NCBI RefSeq assembly: GCF_020037025.1
Contig: NZ_JAIQLH010000141.1
Span: 1 to 36,920 of the forward strand
DNA: 36,920 nucleotides
Source: Streptomyces huiliensis
GTDB taxonomy: Bacteria > Actinomycetota > Actinomycetes > Streptomycetales > Streptomycetaceae
Direction of reading: 5' to 3'
Shown: in pieces, positions 17,301-23,915 of the stretch
Layout: each line of letters starts with the position of its first letter
How positions within the stretch are numbered: position 1 is the stretch's first letter
Notes under the pieces: generated by a model
What the model was told of the DNA's origin: nothing
Seen by the model: only the letters and a program-made list of their open reading frames with translations
Databases searched by the model: none
Program-made: the position numbers and the translations under genes

Positions 17301-18203
17301 GTCTGGGTGCGCGGCGGCGCTCCCGTCGAACCGGCGCCGGCACCGCACGAGCTGAAGCCGGACTACGCCCTGCGCGAGCAGCAACTGCCCGACGAGAGCG
17401 ACTGGGAGCAGGCGCGCAAGCGCTTCGAGACCGTGCTCGGTGACCGGGCGCCGCAGCTGCGGCGCGGGCGTATCGTCAACCAGTTCGCCGGACAGATCAA
17501 GCGGGCGGCCGCCGCACTCTCCCAGGACGCCGGGCGGCTCGTCGGGGAGCTGGAGAAGCATCGGGACTTCCTCCAGCTGAATGACGGTTCACCCCGGCTC
17601 GTGCTCGCTCGGCGCGCGCAGGAGCTGGTCAAGGAGGTGACGGAAGCCGGCATCGAGGCGAAGACCGTCGTGGAGCGGCTCGCCCGCTTCGACCTCGGCG
17701 ATTTCACCGCCCACCGGTACGGCATGTCGTTGAAGAGCGCCGGGAAGGTCGCCGGCGCGTTGCAGAGCACCAGCTGGGACCAGCTGGGTTTGGCCGACAC
17801 CCTCGGCGTGCACGGCGCGGCCGTCCTGGAGCGGGTGCGGGATGCCGCCGCCGGCGACCCGGGCGACTACCCGGATCTACCGGGTGTGCTGAATGCCGGT
17901 GGCCGGGAGGTGCTGTCCTTGCTGAGGTCTCGCCAAGCCTCGGCTGAGCGCCCCCAGCCGTCGCCCACTCCGCCGCCGAGCTCCGATGGCGTGGATTTGA
18001 ACGGCGGTTCCGCCCACCCGCTGGTGCTGCCGGAGACGACGCAACAGCCGGGCCTGCGCACATCGTCGCGGGCCGCGGCCCGCTCCGGCGGCGGGCGGAC
18101 CACCGCAGCACAGGCCGCCGCCGAGCTGCAAGCGGAGATCGCGGCGCTGGCGGCCGAGCACCCGAACGCCATCGTCGAGGTCACCTGGAAGGTCGTCGAC
18201 TGA
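14304..18203 (+). CDS. pglY: BREX type 2 P-loop ATPase PglY
   Basis: A 1,299-residue protein starting at ATG 14304 (MAFMSRNTPRPEDRP), ten bases after CGAGGAG and 22 bases after the pglX stop; an in-frame ATG at 14253 lies inside pglX and lacks a site. The N-terminal segment LRELINVPESVSTSDFVLKL (about residues 14-33) is typical of PglY/BrxC-like proteins. Walker A is GSFGSGKS at 85-92 with Lys91, and Walker B is LVLFMDE with Asp297-Glu298. Length agrees with the known family (about 1,300). PglY is the large ATPase of the BREX type 2 complex, corresponding to BrxC of type 1. Residues about 1210-1270 are a Pro/Ser-rich linker before a short C-terminal helical tail. The stop overlaps the pglZ start by one base (TGATG), showing translational coupling. 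Confidence 0.95.
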   Translation: MAFMSRNTPRPEDRPLLRELINVPESVSTSDFVLKLNEAVTPEGAEAALKDYVVTDRLLGNFDEALDLIKSALDSHSSKAAYLHGSFGSGKSHFMAVLYALLSRNQAARTRADLDPVRTRHAWLDADNRKFLLVPYHMLGSKSLEQRVLGKYVEHVRKLHPTCSLPQVYRTDGLFEDFAEQRRRNGDDRVIEQLADAGDGQEDEWGDSFAWTTELLDQAVNAPEEHENTKDLDLENPSTPRELRARLVQDLAQTLFPSFSRNASEDADGFVSLDKGLGIIAAHAKSLGYDGLVLFMDELILWLASRIHDQKFVSREADKITNFVEGGDERRAIPVVSFIARQRDLRELVGEEMSGAAEAAVQDSLKLSGGRFDKIVLEDRNLPQIAQARLLTPTTPEAEAKVEAAFAEAKRLGPDVWDTLLGHDKSTTGADEAAFRRTYPFPPAFMDTLVHISAALQRSRTGLKLMSQLLVDHRDDWRLGQLVPLGDLYPAIAGGGDKAFSGETSVHFEAADKLYRDKLRPYLLKTNQVTEDQVEAYRRRPAALGDPQLAARCRDFTGDSRLLQTLLLSALAPSVPALADLTLARLHALNHGSITTRIAGTEVGRLEQKVKEWAATFPEIKVTGTGPGAVVRLELTGVDLDAVLANAQVHNNQGNRRAKMRGLLKEALGVTDGPGGFDAYDVLNLVWRGTERQVEVVFGNVAEVDSLPEATLRPSQDDAWRLVVDFPYDEGEFGPMDDLQRLRALREKPGGDSRTLAWLPTHLTDAARGDFERLVVIDKALADEVRFDSDFARSLNADDKVRAKGMLQSQLAILTERVTQALRQAYGLAQKQEGVVDLSFDTHLVAQQDVPELRLPLGASLDAAARDVAGKLLAHQYPAHPDLDPDGTGKPVKPAEIRAVFEYVRKAAEDRDGQVEVDSKDRKTMARIAGGLGLGAMREAYYRQSTAWTDHFNAQVRRNGTAEPTLVKLSDWSDLPEPRGLPEPLRRLLAAAYAEMTDRVWVRGGAPVEPAPAPHELKPDYALREQQLPDESDWEQARKRFETVLGDRAPQLRRGRIVNQFAGQIKRAAAALSQDAGRLVGELEKHRDFLQLNDGSPRLVLARRAQELVKEVTEAGIEAKTVVERLARFDLGDFTAHRYGMSLKSAGKVAGALQSTSWDQLGLADTLGVHGAAVLERVRDAAAGDPGDYPDLPGVLNAGGREVLSLLRSRQASAERPQPSPTPPPSSDGVDLNGGSAHPLVLPETTQQPGLRTSSRAAARSGGGRTTAAQAAAELQAEIAALAAEHPNAIVEVTWKVVD

Positions 18204-21118
18204 TGTCCGACACCCTCACCACAGCTTCCGCGACTGCCGGCCCCGCCCGGCTGTCCGCGGGAACCGTCCGCCAGTACCTCGCCACCCGCAGCCGGCTCGG
18301 CGACGGCGCCGTTCGCGTACTGCTGCTGCGGGCCGCTCCCATCTGGGACGGGCCCGCCGTGCAGCGGACAGCGGGCGGGCTGCAGGCGCGGGTGGCCGCC
18401 GCGCCGTCAGTGCTGGCCGTGCACGAGCAGATCCTGGGCCACCTCGACGCGGCGGTTCCTCCCGACCCCAAGGTCCTGGTCGTCCTCACCGACGTCGAGG
18501 ACACCGACCTCGACCCCGGGCTGCTCGCCCGCGTCTACGGCGGAAGGATACGGTCCGTCGACAACTGGGAGGTCGTACAGGAGGCGTTCGACGCGCGCGG
18601 TCTCGACGGCCGGCTGCGCAGCGAGACCTGGGCGGCCGAAGCGCTCCTCGACGCAGCGGCGAACCGCGGCTGGCCCTCGCTCGGCAAGGGACTCCTCTCC
18701 CGCGACGAGGCCCTCACGCGGCTGGCCAGGCGACGGCTGAGGCTCGACCGCCACCACAAGGACGCGTTGGGCGGGCCGGCCGCACACGACGACGGAGACC
18801 GCATCGATCCCGTCGCGCTGTTCCGGTGGACCCTCATCCCCGGCGGCCCCGACCTCCTGCGTGACCTGCGTGGACCGGAACGGGCCGGCCTGGCCCGCTT
18901 CCTCGCCGAACCCGAGCAGGGAGGCTCCACCGGCAGGATCGTCACCGCCCTGGTGGAAGCCGAGCACGGGGCGGACGCGGCCGCATACGCGGTCGTCTGC
19001 GCGGCCCTTTGGGGGCACGCGGAGGCCGACCACGACTTGTACCGGGCACGCGGGCGCGCCGAGCGGTGGCTCGGCGACCAGCCGCCCGCCCAGGGCGACG
19101 AACTCGACAGACTCCTGACTTCCTTCGGGCGCAACGGCGAGGCGTACGTCCACGGCCTCGTCGACCGGGGCGAGCATCGGCTCGCCGACCCGGTCTTGAG
19201 CAGAGCCGCGCAGCTCGTCGCCCAGTTCGGGGCACAGACCGCCGCAGCTGCCAGCCCGCTGCTCGCGGCCGGACTCGACGCCCGCTTCACCGCCGCGGGA
19301 CGCGCCCTGGCCGACGGCGGTACGGAGGCGGTCACAGCCACCGTCACCGCGTTGGTCAAGCACGCCCTGGCCTCCGACGGCGCCACCCGCGCCCGTATCA
19401 AACGGGTACGGATGGCGGCGCGGCTGCAGCGGTGGCTCACGTCCCGGTCTGCCCCCGACATCGCCTCGGTGGCCGACGGAATCGCCCGTCAGATGCACGA
19501 ACTCGGCTGGGTGGACCGGGCCCTGGAACATCTGGATGCGGGTGGCGACGCGGACGACGTACTCGCCGACGCCTACAGCCGGATCGGCGCGCAGGTGCGA
19601 GCCAAGCGCCGCGAGCTGGACCGCGCATTTTCCGAGCGGCTCGCGGGGTGGACCGCCGACGGAACCGCCCCCGGCGCCATGCTCACCGTGGAAAGCTTCC
19701 TGGACCGAGTCGTCGCGCCCATCGTGGCCTGCCCCGGCCGACGCGTTCTGCTCCTTCTCGTCGACGGGATGAGCGCGGCGATCGCGGCCGAACTGGGTGA
19801 GGAACTGCACGGACACTGGTCCGAGTTCGATCCGCTGCAGGACGCGGCCGGAGCACCGGCCCGGCGTGCCGTGGCCGCTGCGCTGCCCACCCTGACCGCC
19901 GTCTCCCGTACTTCGCTGTTCGCAGGCACTCTGATGATGGGCGACCAGAGCGACGAGAAGCGGCTCTTCCCCCTGCACTCCTGCTGGAACGGGGCCCCGG
20001 CTGCCGTCTTCCACAAGGACGACCTCCGCAGCCCCGACACCGGCTCCCCCTTCTCCACTGCTCTCGCCGACGCGCTCGCCGACGGGCACACCCATGTCGC
20101 AGTCGTCCTCAACACCGTGGACGACCGGCTCGCCAAGGAGCAGAAGCTTGGCGACGGCACCTGGGAAGCGAAGGAGATCGGCGGCCTTGAGCCGCTGCTG
20201 CGAGCCGCCCGCGCCAACGACATGACCGTGCTCCTCACCTCCGACCACGGCCACGTGATCGAGCGACGCAGCAGCAGAGTTGATGTGACCGGTGCCACCA
20301 TCGGCTCGGCCCGTCACCGCAGCCCCGGCGGTCCCATCACGGCGGCCGAGATCGAGCTGTCCGGGCCACGGGTGGTCTGGCCCGAGCCCGGATCAAAGAT
20401 CATCGCGCTGCGGGACCACGACACTCGGTACACCTCGCTGAAGGCCGGCTACCACGGCGGGGCGACCCTCGCCGAGTTCGCCATCCCGCTGCTCGCCCTG
20501 CTGCCGTTCGGCGCCGAGCCACCCACGGGGTGGCGGGAGTTGGGCGACCCGGCACCCTCCTGGTGGGCGGAGAACCCTCAAGATAGCGCCGCAGCGGACA
20601 CCGGAGGCACCAAAGCCGACGCGGGTGCCCTGCCTGACACCTCCGTAGCGCGCCCGCGTCGGAAGCAGACCACGAAGGCCGCCTCGCTCGTAATCGAGGG
20701 AGCCATCAGCCTCTTCGGCGAGGACGAGGTCGCGCCGTCCGCACCGCAGGAACCCACCTCCCCTGTGGTGGAGCCTGCGGCCGTATCGGCCTCCGCTCCG
20801 GCAGAGGACGCGGCCACCGCTCTGGTGGAACGCCTCATGGCCACCGAGCTGTACCAGGCACAGCTGGACCTGCTCGCCCGCAGGTCGCTCTTGGGTAAGG
20901 CCGCTCCGAAGGCTCTCGCCGCGCTCGTCGAGGCGGGCACCCTGCCGATGACGGCCCTCGCCGAACGCGCAGGCCAACCTGCTTCCCGAGCGCGCGGCTT
21001 CGCCACGACCCTGGCTCAGCTGCTCAACTACGACGGCGCCCAGATCCTGGAGATTCTTCCCGACAACCGCACCCTGCGCCTGCACCGAACCCAACTGATC
21101 GAGCAGTTCGAGCTGTGA
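18203..21118 (+). CDS. pglZ: BREX type 2 alkaline-phosphatase-superfamily protein PglZ
   Basis: A 971-residue protein starting at ATG 18203, which overlaps the pglY stop. PglZ is the signature protein of all BREX types and has an alkaline-phosphatase fold with metal-binding residues. Visible here are LLLLVDGMSAA with Asp521, TLTAVSRTSLFAG in the expected nucleophile region, and TSDHGHV with Asp681, His682 and His684. Residues about 790-880 are an Ala/Pro-rich linker, and the C-terminal 90 residues (LYQAQLDLLARRSLLGK...) look like a winged-helix-type domain. In S. coelicolor PglZ acts as the antitoxin-like partner of PglX. It is the last gene of the pglWXYZ transcription unit here, followed by a strong hairpin. 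Confidence 0.95.
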   Translation: MSDTLTTASATAGPARLSAGTVRQYLATRSRLGDGAVRVLLLRAAPIWDGPAVQRTAGGLQARVAAAPSVLAVHEQILGHLDAAVPPDPKVLVVLTDVEDTDLDPGLLARVYGGRIRSVDNWEVVQEAFDARGLDGRLRSETWAAEALLDAAANRGWPSLGKGLLSRDEALTRLARRRLRLDRHHKDALGGPAAHDDGDRIDPVALFRWTLIPGGPDLLRDLRGPERAGLARFLAEPEQGGSTGRIVTALVEAEHGADAAAYAVVCAALWGHAEADHDLYRARGRAERWLGDQPPAQGDELDRLLTSFGRNGEAYVHGLVDRGEHRLADPVLSRAAQLVAQFGAQTAAAASPLLAAGLDARFTAAGRALADGGTEAVTATVTALVKHALASDGATRARIKRVRMAARLQRWLTSRSAPDIASVADGIARQMHELGWVDRALEHLDAGGDADDVLADAYSRIGAQVRAKRRELDRAFSERLAGWTADGTAPGAMLTVESFLDRVVAPIVACPGRRVLLLLVDGMSAAIAAELGEELHGHWSEFDPLQDAAGAPARRAVAAALPTLTAVSRTSLFAGTLMMGDQSDEKRLFPLHSCWNGAPAAVFHKDDLRSPDTGSPFSTALADALADGHTHVAVVLNTVDDRLAKEQKLGDGTWEAKEIGGLEPLLRAARANDMTVLLTSDHGHVIERRSSRVDVTGATIGSARHRSPGGPITAAEIELSGPRVVWPEPGSKIIALRDHDTRYTSLKAGYHGGATLAEFAIPLLALLPFGAEPPTGWRELGDPAPSWWAENPQDSAAADTGGTKADAGALPDTSVARPRRKQTTKAASLVIEGAISLFGEDEVAPSAPQEPTSPVVEPAAVSASAPAEDAATALVERLMATELYQAQLDLLARRSLLGKAAPKALAALVEAGTLPMTALAERAGQPASRARGFATTLAQLLNYDGAQILEILPDNRTLRLHRTQLIEQFEL

Positions 21119-21140
21119 ACCAGAGAACGCTGCGGCTGTG

Positions 21141-21170
21141 ACGGGCGGGGCGGTTCGCCACCCCGCCCGT
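21141..21170. terminator. Strong hairpin terminator with TTCG loop between convergent pglZ and Mrr gene
   Basis: ACGGGCGGGGCGG (21141-21153) pairs with CCACCCCGCCCGT (21158-21170) around a TTCG loop. The 13-bp stem has one imperfect pair. No clear T run follows, as is common in Streptomyces. It starts 22 bases after the pglZ stop and could work in both directions for the convergent pair. Confidence 0.8.
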
Positions 21171-21243
21171 TCCGCGCGCCGGCCGCCCGGTCTCCACACG
21201 GGTGTCCGGCCGCTCTTGGGCCTAACATCGGTCGTCGCCACCG

Positions 21244-21257
21244 GCCCCAATGGGGGC
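21244..21257. terminator. Small hairpin downstream of the Mrr-type gene
   Basis: GCCCC and GGGGC flank an AATG loop, about 30 bases beyond the stop of the minus-strand Mrr-type gene. The stem is only five pairs and this is a minor candidate terminator for that gene. A larger GC-rich inverted repeat also lies at about 21177-21212. Confidence 0.35.
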
Positions 21258-21286
21258 GGGCACCCGCATATTGAGACGGGCGATCT

Positions 21287-22342
21287 CTATGCGGGACCGG
21301 TGCCCTTGAGGACCGACTCCAGGCTTTCCCCGTTCTCCGCCCACCGCCGCAACTCCTCGCGGCCGATCAGCCGCACGCGGCAGTCTTCCGCTGCCCACCC
21401 CTTCGCTCCGCCGGTGAGCCTTCCATTCGTCACGACGACGGGCAACGTCGAGGGGTGCGTGGCCATGGCTCCGCCGTACAGGTGTTGCACGACGGGCTGG
21501 CCCACCGAACCACCGCCGGCGAGGAAGTGCTTCGCCTGCACCATCACGAACCGCCCGAGGGGATCGGCCGCGAGGACATCGGCGCCCATGTCCCCGGGAC
21601 CCCCACCCGAGCGGATGATCCGGTATCCGTCACGGTCGAGGAGGTCGGCGATCAGCCTCTCGAACTGGCTGTGGTGCAGTTCGTCGATGTCCTCCAAGTC
21701 CATCAACGTGGGCTCCTGGAGGAGGGGGCCTTCCAGGGCCTCCCTGACCACCCGTCGGAGGCGCGTCAACCGCAAGATGACGTCCTTGTGCATGATGCGG
21801 GTGAACACCGCGTGCTCGGCATAGCGCTTGACAAACAAGGCGGTTGGCCCAAAGAGGATCCCGCCCTCCGCTCTCAGTAGCGGCGACGCAGCGTAAGTGA
21901 AGGTCTCCGAGATCTCGTCCGCCAGGTTCCAACCGGAGGAGTACGGGAATGTATCCCCGATCCGATCGGAAAGACGCTCCGCTTCCTGCCGACGCCGTTC
22001 CGACTTCAGGTCGGCCGCCATCAGCTCCCGGAAGATTTCGGTGAGCGTGTCTTCGATTTCGCCGACTACGTCGTCACATCGCTTTACATCGCGTAGGAGA
22101 CAGCGATCGTCTTCAACCAGGCCGAGGACAAGAGCATCGATCCGGGGGGCACGGGCGACGGTCTCCTGGTGAGCCTGCAACACCGTGACGCAGCGTTTCA
22201 GCTTGCCTTGCAGGATCAGCAACCGCTGACGCATGCCCTCGGTACCTGTCTCTGTGCCAGGCAGGAGGGCTTGCCCAAGCTCCGGCCCCCGTAGCGCCCG
22301 TCGCCAAGCCATCGTCCGCGCCGTGCTCATTTGGATACTCAA
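21287..22342 (-). CDS. Mrr-type restriction endonuclease embedded in the BREX locus
   Basis: A 351-residue protein on the opposite strand, between pglZ and brxD. The C-terminal third is a clear Mrr_cat domain: LHHSQFERLIADLL (Glu228), GGGPGDMGADVLA (Asp255), then VMVQAKHF (Gln269-x-Lys271), followed by VGQPVVQHLYGG and PVVVTNGRLT. This is the D...QxK variant of the PD-(D/E)XK fold used by Mrr-family enzymes, many of which are type IV and cut modified DNA. Residues 1-210 are charged and helical with no domain I recognise and may sense the target or partner. The start is taken as TTG 22342-22340, five bases after GAGGG; ATG 22330-22328 is the alternative and would remove four residues. The gene converges on pglZ and diverges from brxD. 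Confidence 0.87.
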   Translation of the reverse strand: MSIQMSTARTMAWRRALRGPELGQALLPGTETGTEGMRQRLLILQGKLKRCVTVLQAHQETVARAPRIDALVLGLVEDDRCLLRDVKRCDDVVGEIEDTLTEIFRELMAADLKSERRRQEAERLSDRIGDTFPYSSGWNLADEISETFTYAASPLLRAEGGILFGPTALFVKRYAEHAVFTRIMHKDVILRLTRLRRVVREALEGPLLQEPTLMDLEDIDELHHSQFERLIADLLDRDGYRIIRSGGGPGDMGADVLAADPLGRFVMVQAKHFLAGGGSVGQPVVQHLYGGAMATHPSTLPVVVTNGRLTGGAKGWAAEDCRVRLIGREELRRWAENGESLESVLKGTGPA

Positions 22343-22507
22343 GGTCCCCCCTCGGATGTTTCACGCCGAGGGGAAGCCTAGGTGATGCCATGTCGTACAC
22401 AACCTGGTCGGAGCCGTACTCGGCCGGGATCACCGCCGCGAGCCTCAGCCAGTCTGTTCGTCTTGCGCTGCGATTCGTATGCGGCGGCCGGATGGGAGAC
22501 TGTTCGG
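22343..22507. promoter_or_regulatory. Divergent control region between Mrr-type gene and brxD
   Basis: This 165-bp gap must hold a second BREX promoter, because brxD and brxHI are cut off from pglWXYZ by the minus-strand gene and a terminator. I cannot point to a convincing -35/-10 pair. A C6 run at 22346-22351 (G6 on the minus strand) forms the ribosome binding site of the Mrr-type gene, and GGGAGA at about 22495-22500 that of brxD. Confidence 0.45.
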
Positions 22508-23863
22508 GTGAACGCGTTTGGATCTTCAGCATCCGGGCCCGCCGCCGCCCCGGTCGGCGCCGTACGACGGCGGGCCGTGGTGGACGCACTGCGGCGTGGC
22601 GCCGTGCCCGAGAGTGGCCTCGACTTGCTCGCCACCGGACTCGGTCGCTTCGAGCAGGCGGTCGACGAGGAGCTGGACACCGTCGCCGCCGGCGGCTCGG
22701 TGTTCAAGGCCGTGCGTGGCGAGTACGGCTCCGGCAAGACCTTCTTCACCCGCTGGCTCGGCGAGCGAGCCAAACGGCGCACGTTCGCCGTGGCCGAGGT
22801 GCAGGTGTCAGAGACCGAGACCCCACTGCACAAGCTGGAGACTGTCTACCGGCGGCTAACCGAACGCCTGACCACCGCGAGCTTCCCGCCCAGTGCCCTG
22901 CGCCCGGTCGCCGACGCCTGGTTCTATGCGCTGGAGGAGGACGCACTCGCCGACGGCGTGGGGGAGAGCGAACTGCCGGAGGCCGTGGACCGACTGCTTA
23001 CTGCCCGCCTGGCCGAAGTGTCCAGGCAAGCCCCGGCGTTCGCCACCGCCCTGCGCGGATACAAGCAGTCCTTGGACGCCGGCGACGAAGCCACCGCCGC
23101 TGCGGTGCTGTCCTGGCTCGGGGGCCAGCCGCACGTCGCCGCGGCCGCCCGGCGCAGCGCAGGGGTCCGAGGCGACCTCGACCACTTCGGCGCCTTCGGC
23201 TTCCTGCAGGGCCTGCTCACCGTGCTCCGGGACGCCGGGCACGCCGGGCTCGTCCTCGTCCTGGACGAAGTGGAAACCCTGCAACGGGTCCGCTCCGACG
23301 CTCGCGACAAGGCACTCAACGCACTGCGGCAGCTCATCGACGAAGTCCACTCGGGCCGCTTCCCCGGCCTGTACCTCGTCATCACCGGCACGCCCGCCTT
23401 CTACGATGGGCAGCAGGGCGTACAGCGACTCGCACCGCTCGCCCAACGCCTCGCCACCGACTTCACCACCGACCCCCGCTTCGACAACCCCCGGGCCGTC
23501 CAGATACGGCTGCCCGGATTCACCCAAGAGTCACTGACCGGCCTGGGCGCCACCATCCGTGACCTGTACGCCGAAGGCTCCCGGTCCCCCGACCGGATCA
23601 AGCAGCTCGCCGACGACACGTATCTCACCGACCTGGCACGGGCCGTGGGCGGGGCCCTTGGGGGAAAGGTCGGAGTAGCACCACGGCTGTACCTGAAGAA
23701 GCTGGTCGGAGACGTACTCGACCGGATCGACCAGTTCCCGGACTTCGACCCGCGCACGCACTACAAGCTGACCGTGGGCAGTGGTGACCTCACCGCCACC
23801 GAACGGAACTTCGCCGCGCCCGTGCCGACCGCCTCGGCGGACGACCTCGAACTCGAACTGTGA
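22508..23863 (+). CDS. brxD: BREX type 2 ATPase BrxD
   Basis: A 451-residue P-loop ATPase, the fifth of the six BREX type 2 core genes. Start chosen at GTG 22508 (VNAFGSSASG) with GGGAGA upstream; the frame is open from ATG 22382, but those 42 extra residues are Arg/Ser-rich and have no site. Family features are RRRAVVDALRRGAVPESGLDLLA near the N-terminus, Walker A GEYGSGKT at 71-78 (Lys77) and Walker B LVLVLDEVE with Asp253-Glu254. The YLVITGTPAFYD segment after Walker B fits an AAA-type sensor. Its exact role in BREX is unproven; it is thought to work with the helicase. It is separated from pglZ by the minus-strand Mrr-type gene and precedes brxHI by 52 bases. Confidence 0.92.
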   Translation: MNAFGSSASGPAAAPVGAVRRRAVVDALRRGAVPESGLDLLATGLGRFEQAVDEELDTVAAGGSVFKAVRGEYGSGKTFFTRWLGERAKRRTFAVAEVQVSETETPLHKLETVYRRLTERLTTASFPPSALRPVADAWFYALEEDALADGVGESELPEAVDRLLTARLAEVSRQAPAFATALRGYKQSLDAGDEATAAAVLSWLGGQPHVAAAARRSAGVRGDLDHFGAFGFLQGLLTVLRDAGHAGLVLVLDEVETLQRVRSDARDKALNALRQLIDEVHSGRFPGLYLVITGTPAFYDGQQGVQRLAPLAQRLATDFTTDPRFDNPRAVQIRLPGFTQESLTGLGATIRDLYAEGSRSPDRIKQLADDTYLTDLARAVGGALGGKVGVAPRLYLKKLVGDVLDRIDQFPDFDPRTHYKLTVGSGDLTATERNFAAPVPTASADDLELEL

Positions 23864-23915
23864 AGACCCACTTCCCGAGTCCCGAACTTTGACGACCAGC
23901 GCAGGAGTCACAGAC

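Noticed and set aside
22382..22507. Upstream ATG start for brxD
   Set aside because: The 42 added residues have poor composition and no ribosome binding site; GTG 22508 fits better.
23781..23915. ATG start for brxHI inside brxD
   Set aside because: Would overlap brxD by 83 bases in another frame and encodes a Pro/Arg-rich leader; GTG 23916 has AGGAG at proper spacing.
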